DNA from: CAZIUL01 sp964542475
GTDB lineage: Bacteria; Planctomycetota; B15-G4; CAYZWU01
DNA length: 42,413 bases
NCBI GenBank assembly: GCA_964542475.1
Contig: CAZIUL010000036.1
Coordinates: 1 to 42,413 of the forward strand
Direction of reading: 5' to 3'
The translations under genes were made by a program, and so were the position numbers. The notes below the pieces were generated by a model. It saw nothing but the letters and a program-made list of their open reading frames with translations. It was not told where the DNA came from and did no database searches. This document shows, in pieces, positions 33,647-42,413 of the stretch (positions within the stretch are counted from its first letter, which is position 1; every line of letters starts with the position of its first letter).

Positions 33647-35008
33647 ATGAAACGGTTACTTTTGCTGACAGCGGTGGTGTTTGTTTTCACGTGGATGCGG
33701 TCCGGCGCCGAGGACTGGCCAACGTATCAGCACGATTTCCAGAGAAGCGGTGTTACCACCGAGAAGCTGGATCTCCCCCTGGAGCAGGCATGGGTATACA
33801 CCGCTAAAAACCCGCCGGCTCCGTCGTGGCCGCCGCCTGCGCGCGCAGACTTCTGGCACCGCAAACGCGATCTCAACCCGCGGGTCATCTTCGACCGGGC
33901 ATTTCAAGTGGCTGTGGCTGGAGGCTCCGTGTTCTTCGGCTCTTCAGCGGATGACAAGGTCTACTGCCTTGACGCGGAAACAGGATCCGAAAAATGGGCA
34001 TACTTCACGGGCGGCCCGGTGCGGCTTGCGCCCTCGGTGGCCGAGGGGAGGCTCTACTACGGGTCAGACGACGGTGCGCTCTACTGCCTCGATGCAGCGC
34101 GCGGCAGCCTGCTGTGGAAACGCTCGCTTTCGAAAACGGGCCGCTGCGTGATAGGAAACGGGAGGATGATTTCCATGGCCCCGGCCCGCACCGGCGCTGT
34201 TGTGATCGATCGCATTGTCTACTGCTGCGCGGGGCTCTTTCCCGAACAGGAGGCTTGCATCGCGGCCTTCAACGCCCGGACAGGAAAGCTGCTGTGGTCG
34301 AACCCCCTCACAATTTCGCCCCAGGGCTACATGCTGGCCTCGGATGACCGGCTCTACGTGCCTACCGGCCGGACCTCGCCGGTTGTTTTCGACCGCAAAA
34401 CCGGAAATAAACTCGGGGCTTTCGAAGGCTCGGCAGGCTCTTATGCCCTGGTCACGGACGAGCACGTGGTGTACGGCCCGGGCGACGCCGGCAGCCTGGG
34501 CCTCTCATCCGCTGAAAGCAGGGATAAGGTGGCGACATTCAGCGGCCTGCACATGATCGTACAATCGGGGGTTTCCTATCTTCACGCAAAAACCCGCCTG
34601 AGCGCCATCGACCGCATACGGTACATCGATCTCGCGAACAGGCGAAACGCCCTGTCCGCAAAGGCCGAAAAAATCGAGGAAGAGCTCAAAAAGATGAAAG
34701 AGGCAACGAGCGCCAAGGCTGCAAAGCTCCGGGCCGAGCTCGATGCCGTGAAAAAGGGAAACGCCGAGTGCGTGGCGGCTTTGCCCGGATGCACCATGTG
34801 GGAGCAGCCGTGCAGCCATCCCTACTCGCTGATCCTGGCCAAAGATGTGCTGTTTGCGGGCGGAGACGAAAGCGTGGCCGCGTACAGCGCAAAGCACGGA
34901 AAGCTGCTTTGGGAAGCCCCGGTTCCCGGAAGGGTGTACGGCCTGGCTGCGGCCAACGGGCGGCTCTACGCCAGCACGGACAAGGGAACGGTTCACTGCT
35001 TCAGGTAA
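33647..35008 (+). CDS. Exported PQQ-like beta-propeller protein
   Basis: A 453-residue product starting MKRLLLLTAVVFVFTWMRSG (signal peptide), then DWPTYQHDFQRSG, the usual opening of PQQ-type propeller proteins. Blade motifs recur: KVYCLDAETGSEKWAYFTGG, ALYCLDAARGSLLWKRSL, CIAAFNARTGKLLWSNPL, VAAYSAKHGKLLWEAPVPG. The propeller is interrupted by a charged coiled coil (about residues 328-371, AKAEKIEEELKKMKEATSAK). No cofactor-binding dehydrogenase motif is visible, so it is likely a scaffold or binding protein rather than an enzyme. The larger PQQ protein starts 17 bases downstream, so the two form a unit. The start was chosen for the signal peptide; the ribosome site is poor. Confidence 0.86.
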   Translation: MKRLLLLTAVVFVFTWMRSGAEDWPTYQHDFQRSGVTTEKLDLPLEQAWVYTAKNPPAPSWPPPARADFWHRKRDLNPRVIFDRAFQVAVAGGSVFFGSSADDKVYCLDAETGSEKWAYFTGGPVRLAPSVAEGRLYYGSDDGALYCLDAARGSLLWKRSLSKTGRCVIGNGRMISMAPARTGAVVIDRIVYCCAGLFPEQEACIAAFNARTGKLLWSNPLTISPQGYMLASDDRLYVPTGRTSPVVFDRKTGNKLGAFEGSAGSYALVTDEHVVYGPGDAGSLGLSSAESRDKVATFSGLHMIVQSGVSYLHAKTRLSAIDRIRYIDLANRRNALSAKAEKIEEELKKMKEATSAKAAKLRAELDAVKKGNAECVAALPGCTMWEQPCSHPYSLILAKDVLFAGGDESVAAYSAKHGKLLWEAPVPGRVYGLAAANGRLYASTDKGTVHCFR

Positions 35009-35025
35009 GGAAGAGAATCTTGCGC

Positions 35026-37998
35026 ATGTTATTGAAAAGAAACCGGGCAAAGACAAACAAAGCGTGCGTGTTTTTTTTGAGGTATCTCCTCGGAACGCTC
35101 GTTACATTCGCATCATTTCATGCCATTGCCCCATCCTTTGCTTTTGCAGCGGATGATGAAAAAGGAAAAGGGCTCATCAACTGCTGGGTCTTCAGCCCCG
35201 AGCGGATACAGGGGTTGGAGGTAAAGGACGAAGCAGGCACAAGGAACGCCTCCATTCTCGGCGACAAGCGCATGGCGGACGGGGTGGACGCGCTTGTGCT
35301 CGACGGCCGCTCTTGCAGCGTCAAGGTTTCAGGGAGCGCCACCCCGGAGGGCCTGCCGGAGCGCGCCATCACAGTGGAGGCGTGGGTGCTCATCGATGAG
35401 CCGGTCGAGTGGGGCGGCATCGCCGGCTTCATCCAGGACAACGGCGATTTCGAGAAAGGCTGGCTCCTTGGTTCGCGTGACACGCATCTCTGTTTTGCGC
35501 TGTCCACCAAGGGCGCGGATGACGGCAACGGCGCCCTCACCTATCTGGCCGCGCGCACGGAGATTGTGCCGGGCTGGTGGTATCATGTGGCTGGCACATA
35601 CGACGGGGCGGAACAGAATATCTACGTAAACGGCCGCCTGGAAAACAGCTCCACCGCGCAATCAGGCGACATTCTCTACCCGGACCGCTCCTTCTTCGAT
35701 CTGGCGGCGTACCACGATGACAACGAGCACTACCTGTTCCGCGGGATGCTTCACGAGGTCAGGCTTTACAACCGCTGCCTGAGCCGGGAAGAGGTGTCAG
35801 CGAACTTCGGGGCGAAGAAGGATATATTCCCCAGGCCGCTCGAGTTCGTTGAAGGGCCCGATGTGCGCCAGACCGGGCCGGGTGTCGTGCTTGTTTCGTG
35901 GAGCACGCGGGAGCCGGGCCGATGCGCCGTTGTATACGGCAAGAGCATGCGGCCTTCGATGCGCGTCGAGGCCGGCGGCGCTAGCGCGAACGCAACCGGG
36001 CACGAGGTTAGCCTGCACGGAATCGAGCCCGAAAGAAGCTACTACTTCCGCATAGAGCTGACAGGCGCGCACGGGAAAAAAACCACGAGCCGCATCCACA
36101 CGTTCGAGGCGGTGCTCAGCCGCTCACCCGTCTCCTATCCCGAGGGACCGCCTCCCTTTGCGGACGACGGGAACGCGCCGCTGTACGAAGAAGCCGCGCG
36201 ATGCATCGTTGAACAGTCCGGCATGAGAAAAGGCTTTTGCCTGATACTCGGCAGCGGCAGGGGAAGGCTTGCCTGGGAGCTCGCCAAGCGCACAGAACTC
36301 GAGATCATCGGCGTGGAACCGGACCCGAAAAAAGCCGGCCTGGCCCGGGCAGCCCTCGATGAAGCGGGCATCTACGGGACGCGCGTCACCATCTTCAACA
36401 GGCCGCTGGATGACCTGCCCTTTCCGGACTGCTTCGCCAACCTGGTCGTTTCAGATGATGTGCTCACATCGAACAGGGTGCGCGCATCAGCCGGGGAAGC
36501 GTACCGCGTACTGCGGCCCTGCGGCGGCATGGTCATGATCGGGCAGTCCCCGGGTTTTGCCGCACAATCGAGCCTTGGCAGCTCCCTGCTGCGGGCATGG
36601 ATCCGCCGCGCACCTTCGACTGAAGGACGGGTGATCGAGGAAAACGGCGTCTGGGCCGTGCTACGCCGCGGGCCTCTCGCGGGCGCGGGCGAGTGGACTC
36701 ATATGTTGGCGGACGGGAGCAACACAGCCTGCAGCAAGGATGAACTCGCACACGGGCCCATGCGTCTTCAGTGGTTCGGCAGGCCCGGGCCGCGGCTCAT
36801 GATCGACCGCCACCACCGCAACGTTCCCCCGCTCTACAAGGACGGCAGGCTTTTCGTGCCCGCGGACGACCGGGTGATCGTGCTCGACGCGTACAACGGC
36901 ACGTGGCTATGGGACGTTGCCATCCCCGGGTCAAGGCGGCTTGGCGTGTTTCTTGACTCGTCCAACATGGTGGTGGACGAAAAACACCTCTACGTCGTAC
37001 ATCACGACATGTGCGACACCTTTGACGTTGTAACCGGGGCATCCTCCATAACCTTCCGCATGCCGCAGCTCATGGAGAAGATGAGCTGTGACTGGTCTTA
37101 CGTGGCGCGCGAATGCGAGCTTCTCATCGGAACCGGGCGGATCCCGGGCAGCTCCTACAACAAGACCAGCTACGATGCCGACGCCGCGCTCTGGTACGAC
37201 GACATGTCCATTGTCACAAGCAAATACCTCTTTGCCATGGATTGCAGGACAGGCGATGTGCAATGGAGCTGTCGATCCGGTGTGCTGCTGAACACGACGC
37301 TCACGCTTGGCAACGGCCGCGTCTATTTCGTGGAATCGCAGAGCCCTAAAGCTGTGAGCGACACGTTAGGGCGCATGCCTCAGAGAACATTTCTCGAAGA
37401 GGGCGCGAACTTCCTGAAGGCGATCGACATGACAACGGGCGATGTCCTGTACAGTGTAAAAATCGACCTCAGTCACTGTCGCCTCATAACATACCTGAGC
37501 TATGAGCAGGAGATGCTTCTTTTGAGCGGGTGCGAGTACAGGAAAGACAAGCTCTGGTACTTCTTCTACGGCATCGATGCCGCGACAGGCGTGCTGAAAT
37601 GGGAGCGGAGCCACAACACCGGCTTCGATCCCGGCGGAGGCCACGGCGAGCAGAACCGCCACCCCACACTGGTGAACGGCACGGTCTACACATACCCTTT
37701 CGCTTACAGCCTGAAAACGGGCAAAAGGGTGGAAGGGTACGAGTACTCCCGCGAGGGACACGGGTGCGGCGGCGTGTCAGCATCAGCAGGCGCCCTGTTC
37801 TGGCGCGGGGGCAACCCTACCATGCGCGACCTGGGCCCTGGAGGAGTGCTGAGGAAGATCAACCGTGTCAGCCGCCCCGGATGCTGGATCAACATCATCC
37901 CGGCAGGAGGACTTGTCCTGATTCCGGAAAGCAGCTCGGGCTGCACCTGCGCCTTTCCCCTGCAGACATCCATGACCTACCTTCCCCAAGAAAAGTAG
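35026..37998 (+). CDS. LamG - FN3 - methyltransferase - PQQ-propeller multidomain protein
   Basis: A 990-residue product with four domains. Residues 14-41: membrane/signal helix (CVFFLRYLLGTLVTFASFHA ... SFAFAADDE). About 48-265: LamG lectin-like jelly roll (ITVEAWVLIDEP, WYHVAGTYDGAEQNIYVNGR, GMLHEVRLYNRCLSREEV). About 280-365: FN3/purple-acid-phosphatase-type sandwich (VVLVSWSTREPGRCAVVYG). About 395-520: class I SAM methyltransferase fold (CLILGSGRGRLAWELA, IIGVEPDPKKAGLARAALDE, LPFPDCFANLVVSDDVL, AYRVLRPCGGMVMIG). About 575-990: PQQ-like propeller. A SAM-type domain is surprising in an exported protein. The start at 35026 was chosen because the upstream frame lies inside the preceding gene; AAGGAAGAG precedes it. 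Linked to the PQQ gene upstream. Function unknown. Confidence 0.85.
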   Translation: MLLKRNRAKTNKACVFFLRYLLGTLVTFASFHAIAPSFAFAADDEKGKGLINCWVFSPERIQGLEVKDEAGTRNASILGDKRMADGVDALVLDGRSCSVKVSGSATPEGLPERAITVEAWVLIDEPVEWGGIAGFIQDNGDFEKGWLLGSRDTHLCFALSTKGADDGNGALTYLAARTEIVPGWWYHVAGTYDGAEQNIYVNGRLENSSTAQSGDILYPDRSFFDLAAYHDDNEHYLFRGMLHEVRLYNRCLSREEVSANFGAKKDIFPRPLEFVEGPDVRQTGPGVVLVSWSTREPGRCAVVYGKSMRPSMRVEAGGASANATGHEVSLHGIEPERSYYFRIELTGAHGKKTTSRIHTFEAVLSRSPVSYPEGPPPFADDGNAPLYEEAARCIVEQSGMRKGFCLILGSGRGRLAWELAKRTELEIIGVEPDPKKAGLARAALDEAGIYGTRVTIFNRPLDDLPFPDCFANLVVSDDVLTSNRVRASAGEAYRVLRPCGGMVMIGQSPGFAAQSSLGSSLLRAWIRRAPSTEGRVIEENGVWAVLRRGPLAGAGEWTHMLADGSNTACSKDELAHGPMRLQWFGRPGPRLMIDRHHRNVPPLYKDGRLFVPADDRVIVLDAYNGTWLWDVAIPGSRRLGVFLDSSNMVVDEKHLYVVHHDMCDTFDVVTGASSITFRMPQLMEKMSCDWSYVARECELLIGTGRIPGSSYNKTSYDADAALWYDDMSIVTSKYLFAMDCRTGDVQWSCRSGVLLNTTLTLGNGRVYFVESQSPKAVSDTLGRMPQRTFLEEGANFLKAIDMTTGDVLYSVKIDLSHCRLITYLSYEQEMLLLSGCEYRKDKLWYFFYGIDAATGVLKWERSHNTGFDPGGGHGEQNRHPTLVNGTVYTYPFAYSLKTGKRVEGYEYSREGHGCGGVSASAGALFWRGGNPTMRDLGPGGVLRKINRVSRPGCWINIIPAGGLVLIPESSSGCTCAFPLQTSMTYLPQEK

Positions 37999-38014
37999 TC
38001 CAGGGGAAGGGGGA

Positions 38015-38034
38015 GGGCGAAAAACCTTTCGCCC
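38015..38034 (+). terminator. Perfect hairpin after the LamG-PQQ gene
   Basis: GGGCGAAA and TTTCGCCC form an 8-base-pair stem with an AACC tetraloop, 17 bases after the stop codon. It lacks a clean T-run directly after it, so it is a terminator or mRNA-stabilising hairpin of moderate certainty. The rest of 37999-38231 shows nothing else. Confidence 0.5.
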
Positions 38035-38231
38035 ATGCAAGTTTTCGCCCAAACAACAAAAAAAAACTCGCGACAGCACCGGTTGCCGGCGCCATACATT
38101 CTTCTTGATTCTCTGCGCCGCCTGTGCCAGAATATGCGAGCACCTATCCATAAATCCCTATCATGTTCTGCAAGTTAAACGAAAAAGTGGTTTTTCAACC
38201 ATACTCCCATCAAGGAAAAAAGGGGTTCGCC

Positions 38232-41200
38232 ATGTTTTCACGGAAAAATTTACACCGATCCGCGCTCGGCCGCACCTCATGCGGTATGCTGCTGCTCTGC
38301 GTTGTTTTCTGCTGCCTTGGATTGCCCCGGACCGCCGATGCTCAGCGCAGCCTGCCGAGGCTTGTCAACTGCGGCGACCTGAACGGATTCGCCACAGGCG
38401 AACCGGGCTACGAGCTTCTCAGCGAATCCCAGACACCACCTGATGTTTCTCTTGCGCCCGCACCGCTCGACACCGTGCATGTGGCAGGCAACTTCCCAAA
38501 CTACTACGGCCACTATCCTCCCCCATCAGACGTTCTGTGTGTGGATCCGGATCAGCTCGATAAGACGCACCGCATGACAGCGCTGGAGCTTGCGGACGGG
38601 ACCGTGCTCGCTATCGACAACCTTCAGCCCGACACTCTCTACAGGGTTCGGCTGGAAGTCGGTGCGCTCTATCCGTGGGTTGATCTCGTGGACCCCATCT
38701 ACTTCGAGTTCTACCCCTCTACTTCGCACGATGTGCGCATCGAGGTCCAGGAACCGTTCAACCCGGGGCCTGTCAATTGGATACCAGCGGCAAAAAACAT
38801 CCGGTGCACAACGAGCCACGACGCCAACACCTACGAAACCATCCTCGCCGGAATAGTTCCCATCTGGGTGCTCGTCCGGTCCGATTCCAACGGGATACTG
38901 CGAATCCGCCTGTCAATTGACAGCTCGGATCCGCTGTTTTTCGCGGGCTTCGAGCTGCACGAGCACGAACCGCTGCCGATCGTGTACAAAAGCTCGGGCG
39001 GATCATCGCTTCAGGCTTATACGCCGGGTGTGGTGCCGTTCGTGAACAGCCTCAACGCCGGAAACCACGCGGGCGCGAAGAAACAGGCGTTCGCAATCGT
39101 GGACGAGTTCGAGCGCGGCGTGGCGCTCACACACCTGGTAGGATGGTTGGACGGCAGCCGCGACAACGGTTTTCACCTGATTAAATGGGCGCGGCGGGCG
39201 CTGACAAGCAGCTTGCCGACCCATCCGGGAGCGGCCTGGCTGCTCGACGAGCTCGACTCGTTTCAGCGCGCGCTGGACCACCTTTCCGCCAGCGGTTATA
39301 AGTGGGCTTACGCACCCCCCGAGGAAGGCGGCATGGGCTTTTTGAACCCTGACTGCGAGAGCCAGCTCGTCAGCATCAGCGATCTGACACCGACCAATGC
39401 CAACGCCCACATCGCGATCCGGGAGCTCAGGGGCATCACAGCCGCGGTCAGCAACGACTCTCTTCTGCAGGATCTTGCGGACTGGAACCTCGGGAACCTA
39501 CCTGAAGGCGAATGGGAGCCGTCACCGCTGGTCTTCGCAGCGCTCAAGCTGGTCGGCAGCGCCATGGTGGATATGAATCCCATGCTGAATGTGAACCAAT
39601 CCGATCCCCACTCCGTCGCGCTCGAACAGGACCGCAAAAACATCTTCATGAACTTCACCGGCCTGGGCTTTGCCGCCGCAGACTTTCCTTCCGACATGGA
39701 ACTGATCCTGTACGATGCTTACGTGACATCCGGGGAGCACCCCAACAAATGGGACCTGGTCGACATCGAAAACCTGTTCACCAGTGCGCAGATCAAATCG
39801 TCGTGGTGGGGACAGGAAGTGGCGCTTCTGAGGGATGATCCGACTGCGCCCCCCTGGGCGAATTTACAGCGCAACCAGACGCGCATCTCCAGGAACATCC
39901 TCAAGTACTGGTTTACCGAGCGCCTCGAGCATTGTGAACTCGGCGGCGGCTGGGGTGATGATGTGGAGCTTATGGGACAGTTTTCAAAGATGCTGGGAGG
40001 AAGGCAGGACCAGGCGGACCGCTGTACGCTCGACGCTCTGGACGACATGATCCGGTACGGGTTCTATGAAACCGGTGGTGAGGTGGTAGACGGGTATTAC
40101 GGCGGGGAGATGACAGATGTGGAGCATTCGGGCGAGTACACAACCGATCCCTACATCACAGCCTCCGCCATTCACGGCCACACAGCCTGCTGCGCCGAAA
40201 CAGCGCTAGGCGTTGCCAAGCACATTCTCTACAGCACAAATCCCACAAAGGCTTTTGCCGGTCCTACCAGCCTGGGCCGTCTTCACTTCAAATCGTACTA
40301 CTTCACAACAAATGGCCCTGACAGCGATCCGGAACATCAGATCGACATCCTGCTCAACGGGCGAGCTGTCTACCCTGCAACAGCCACCTGTTTCGAAGCG
40401 CCTCTTGATCCTTCGCATCCCATGATCGCGGATCTTACATCCTGGGCTGAGGCCTGGCGCGATGACGCGGCCGACACGACGGGCGGGAAGCCTGCCGGAT
40501 GGCACGGCCCTGTGCAGTGGCCCTCCAACCAGTTCGGGAAGAACGGCTACTGGTGGACGCACAAAGGGAACTCGTCCGACAAGAGCCTCTTTACCACGGG
40601 TTTGCATTCCTTCACCCTGGAGCTTCTGCGCATGGCATACCACCGCTCGCAGGACCACGACCGCTGGGAGCACCTGATCCCCGCCGTGCGCATGTTCCGC
40701 GCCGTAAAGGATTGGGAGGACGCGGGCATGCCACAGGGCCTGACAGGGGACAACTACTGGGCTGCCGAACTTTTCAAGTCAGCGAGCCGGTTCGGCCCGC
40801 TGGTTATCCTCCACGTCGCGGACCTGGAGAACGACACCGATCTCAACACGGAGATCGATCCGCTCGGAGGAGGCTCGACATACGTAGACCAGGACCTGAT
40901 CGACCGGATGAAAACATGGGCGGAAGACGAATACCTGGGCCAGCACGGCATGATCAAGTACGCGCTCAGAGAGTACGAATACGCTCACGGCCAGAACAAA
41001 GCCAAGTTAACATCGGTTTTCGAGGGGATGTACGAGAACGCGATTACTTACCTGCGCACGATGTACCCCCTGCTGACCAAACACGTGATACACACCGACC
41101 GCGTTTTCCTCTCGCATAAGGGCTATGGTCCCGGCAACCTGACAGCGGCGGCCTGCAGCACCATCTTAACGGAGGGGTTGGCGTTTCATCCCCTTGTGCG

Positions 41201-41960
41201 CTGGAGGAGCCGTCTTGGCGACGGCCAGGATCTTGCGGTACAATGCAACTATCGCGAGTATGAATCGAACATCTACAGTGCCTTCGCGTACAACTTCGAA
41301 AGCGGACCAATGAGCACAACGGTCATGCTCGACAAGGGGCTTGCTCCGGGTGAATACCTTGTTGAGTGGGGGCAGGCATCCGTTGACTTCGACCTGTTTC
41401 CGAGCTGGGCCACGGTATACTCACAAGTTGTCCAGAAGCGGGGAACCGCTGTTCCGGCGGTTGTTGATCTCGAACCCGGTCTGAACCTGGTCCGCGTGAC
41501 CCGCCAGGGCGATCCTGACCAGCCCGCGGCCGGGTATGATCTCGCGGTCGATCCGCCGATGCTCGAGATCTCGCACGGGCCGGGAGGTTTCGGCATGGAG
41601 CTGAAGGCGCGCATCGCCAACGCGGGCCGCACCGCCTCGCCGCAGGCCACGCTCAACCTGTACGCGTCGATCCTGAATCCCGATGGATCGATCATGCCAA
41701 TCACCGGGCAGCCGGAGGAGGTCCTCGTCGCCAGCCAGCAGGTGCCGTCCATTGCCGCGACCACAGGCTGGACCTTGGAGGAACTCGAACTCTCCTCCTC
41801 GCTCTCGCTGGGCAATACTTTCGACACCATCCTGATCTCCGGCTTCGGAATCCAGGTACGCGCCGAAGTCGTTGCGGACGGCCTCGAAGGAGACCTCTTC
41901 AACAACGACCAGACCCGCGGCTGGTGGGGCTGGGCAGGCTCAGAGGTCAATGTGTTTTGA
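38232..41960 (+). CDS. Very large secreted protein of unknown function
   Basis: A 1242-residue product starting MFSRKNLHRSALGRTSCGML with signal peptide ending ...RTADAQ (about residue 37); AAAAGGGG lies seven bases upstream. The first 250 residues are beta-rich (DTLYRVRLEVGALYPWVDLV, SIDSSDPLFFAGFELHEHE). Residues about 270-900 are rich in helices with Trp/His/Tyr (HCELGGGWGDDVELMGQFSK, YGFYETGGEVVDGYYGGEMT, WPSNQFGKNGYWWTHKGNSS), compatible with an alpha/alpha-toroid such as in glycan lyases or glycosidases. The C-terminal 200 residues are beta-sandwich-like (NLVRVTRQGDPDQPAAGYDL). I cannot name a family. Context (PQQ/LamG proteins, heparinase-like gene elsewhere) suggests carbohydrate processing; this is inference. 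Confidence 0.75.
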   Translation: MFSRKNLHRSALGRTSCGMLLLCVVFCCLGLPRTADAQRSLPRLVNCGDLNGFATGEPGYELLSESQTPPDVSLAPAPLDTVHVAGNFPNYYGHYPPPSDVLCVDPDQLDKTHRMTALELADGTVLAIDNLQPDTLYRVRLEVGALYPWVDLVDPIYFEFYPSTSHDVRIEVQEPFNPGPVNWIPAAKNIRCTTSHDANTYETILAGIVPIWVLVRSDSNGILRIRLSIDSSDPLFFAGFELHEHEPLPIVYKSSGGSSLQAYTPGVVPFVNSLNAGNHAGAKKQAFAIVDEFERGVALTHLVGWLDGSRDNGFHLIKWARRALTSSLPTHPGAAWLLDELDSFQRALDHLSASGYKWAYAPPEEGGMGFLNPDCESQLVSISDLTPTNANAHIAIRELRGITAAVSNDSLLQDLADWNLGNLPEGEWEPSPLVFAALKLVGSAMVDMNPMLNVNQSDPHSVALEQDRKNIFMNFTGLGFAAADFPSDMELILYDAYVTSGEHPNKWDLVDIENLFTSAQIKSSWWGQEVALLRDDPTAPPWANLQRNQTRISRNILKYWFTERLEHCELGGGWGDDVELMGQFSKMLGGRQDQADRCTLDALDDMIRYGFYETGGEVVDGYYGGEMTDVEHSGEYTTDPYITASAIHGHTACCAETALGVAKHILYSTNPTKAFAGPTSLGRLHFKSYYFTTNGPDSDPEHQIDILLNGRAVYPATATCFEAPLDPSHPMIADLTSWAEAWRDDAADTTGGKPAGWHGPVQWPSNQFGKNGYWWTHKGNSSDKSLFTTGLHSFTLELLRMAYHRSQDHDRWEHLIPAVRMFRAVKDWEDAGMPQGLTGDNYWAAELFKSASRFGPLVILHVADLENDTDLNTEIDPLGGGSTYVDQDLIDRMKTWAEDEYLGQHGMIKYALREYEYAHGQNKAKLTSVFEGMYENAITYLRTMYPLLTKHVIHTDRVFLSHKGYGPGNLTAAACSTILTEGLAFHPLVRWRSRLGDGQDLAVQCNYREYESNIYSAFAYNFESGPMSTTVMLDKGLAPGEYLVEWGQASVDFDLFPSWATVYSQVVQKRGTAVPAVVDLEPGLNLVRVTRQGDPDQPAAGYDLAVDPPMLEISHGPGGFGMELKARIANAGRTASPQATLNLYASILNPDGSIMPITGQPEEVLVASQQVPSIAATTGWTLEELELSSSLSLGNTFDTILISGFGIQVRAEVVADGLEGDLFNNDQTRGWWGWAGSEVNVF

Positions 41961-42012
41961 TGAGAAGAGACTACCCCGAAGCATGAAAGGCCCTGGAAGG
42001 AAAAAGTCCGCT

Positions 42013-42413
42013 TCATTTCAACGGTTTGGCGATAAAACCGCCCCGCTTCAAATTCGACCGTTGCCAAACGCTCCGGACTGACCCCGCGGTCTGCCGACCC
42101 CGGTAAATCGAATGATCACAGCGATGAGCGTCGTCGTCAATGATGAAGGAGCTGATATCCGGTGTCCACAGCACCAGGTCAGCGTCGTAACCGGCCTGGA
42201 GGCGGCCTTTTCGCATCTCCGGCAAAAAAAGGTCCGCCGGCCCCCGGCTGACCAGCCTCACCCAGTCGCGCGGTCCCAGCTCAGGCACTGCCGCTGCCAG
42301 CAACCCGAGCCGGTGCTGCACCCCGGCAGCCCCGTTGGGAATCCGCGTGAAATCTTCTGCCGCGGCTTTTTGCGCCCGGGTGAACGAACAGTGATCCGTG
42401 CCTACCGTGTCGA
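42013..42413 (-). CDS. Dihydropyrimidinase/D-hydantoinase family protein, C-terminal part only
   Basis: The gene continues beyond the window's right edge; 133 codons are visible. The reading GTDHCSFTRAQKAAAEDFTR then IPNGAAGVQHRLGLL matches the family's G-S/T-DHC-x-F...DFTKIPNGxxGVxxR block, whose Asp is a metal/catalytic ligand. RKGRLQAGYDADLVLWTPD is the usual cyclic-amidohydrolase C-terminal pattern. These cytosolic zinc enzymes open dihydropyrimidines, hydantoins or allantoin; the subclass cannot be fixed from this part. The last residues (WQRSNLKRGGFIAKPLK) look unusual for the family and may be a changed tail. It converges on the large secreted-protein gene with 52 bases between the stops. 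Confidence 0.85.
   Translation of the reverse strand, partial: DTVGTDHCSFTRAQKAAAEDFTRIPNGAAGVQHRLGLLAAAVPELGPRDWVRLVSRGPADLFLPEMRKGRLQAGYDADLVLWTPDISSFIIDDDAHRCDHSIYRGRQTAGSVRSVWQRSNLKRGGFIAKPLK

Noticed and set aside
1..42413. tRNA or rRNA genes
   Set aside because: No cloverleaf with GGTTCGAATCC-type T-arm or conserved rRNA segments was recognised by eye; a tRNAscan run would settle it.

Overview
The window (roughly 55-60% G+C by eye) looks like accessory chromosome from an uncultivated Gram-negative bacterium. It encodes peptidoglycan recycling, ECF sigma signalling and many large exported proteins: a subtilase, FG-GAP and PQQ propellers, LamG, a sulfatase with a twin-arginine leader and a heparinase II/III-like protein. 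Several share a C-terminal 'LPGG...LPINWD' module that I associate with Planctomycetota/PVC-type bacteria. That placement is inference; there is no rRNA or marker gene here to fix it.

Layout. 1-5.0 kb: anmK and a kinase-MurQ fusion (cell-wall recycling), then a secreted LPGG-module protein. 5.0-9.1 kb: PhzF-like protein, heparinase-like protein and TauE/SafE permease. 9.1-16 kb: a tricorn-protease C-terminal remnant, a small membrane-anchored protein, an exported serpin, a 15-residue-repeat surface protein, an ECF sigma factor with a DUF4384/anti-sigma-like partner, and a lipoprotein. 16-23.2 kb: sodium:solute symporter, asnA, and an SbcC/SbcD-like pair. 23.2-25.5 kb: an LPGG-module remnant, a full palindromic repeat and a low-G+C sulfatase island. 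25.5-32 kb: an orphan secreted protein, an S8 protease with an LPGG-like tail, a choloylglycine-hydrolase-family protein, and an FG-GAP/LPGG protein with an in-frame UGA. 32-42.4 kb: a MATE transporter broken by a 1-base frameshift, two linked PQQ-propeller proteins (one with an embedded methyltransferase domain), a 1242-residue secreted orphan, and the C-terminal end of a hydantoinase/dihydropyrimidinase.

The most striking non-genic signal is a dispersed inverted-repeat family at eight places between 1 and 29.4 kb. Each arm starts CCCGC(A/T)TATTTCAT..., and in 10 of 11 arm ends the three bases just outside CCCGC read TAG, TAA or TGA. In four places this triplet is the actual stop codon of the neighbouring gene (anmK, PhzF, TauE, sulfatase). 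One complete copy (23545-23723) has two arms of about 75 bases around a 28-base centre, and two copies exactly bracket the low-G+C sulfatase island. Either a TA-targeting MITE or a stop-codon-directed or cassette-like element would fit.

Gene decay is visible in several places (tricorn and LPGG remnants, MATE frameshift, in-frame UGA, truncated AT-rich membrane fragment), so the region is in flux. No CRISPR array, tRNA or rRNA was recognised.
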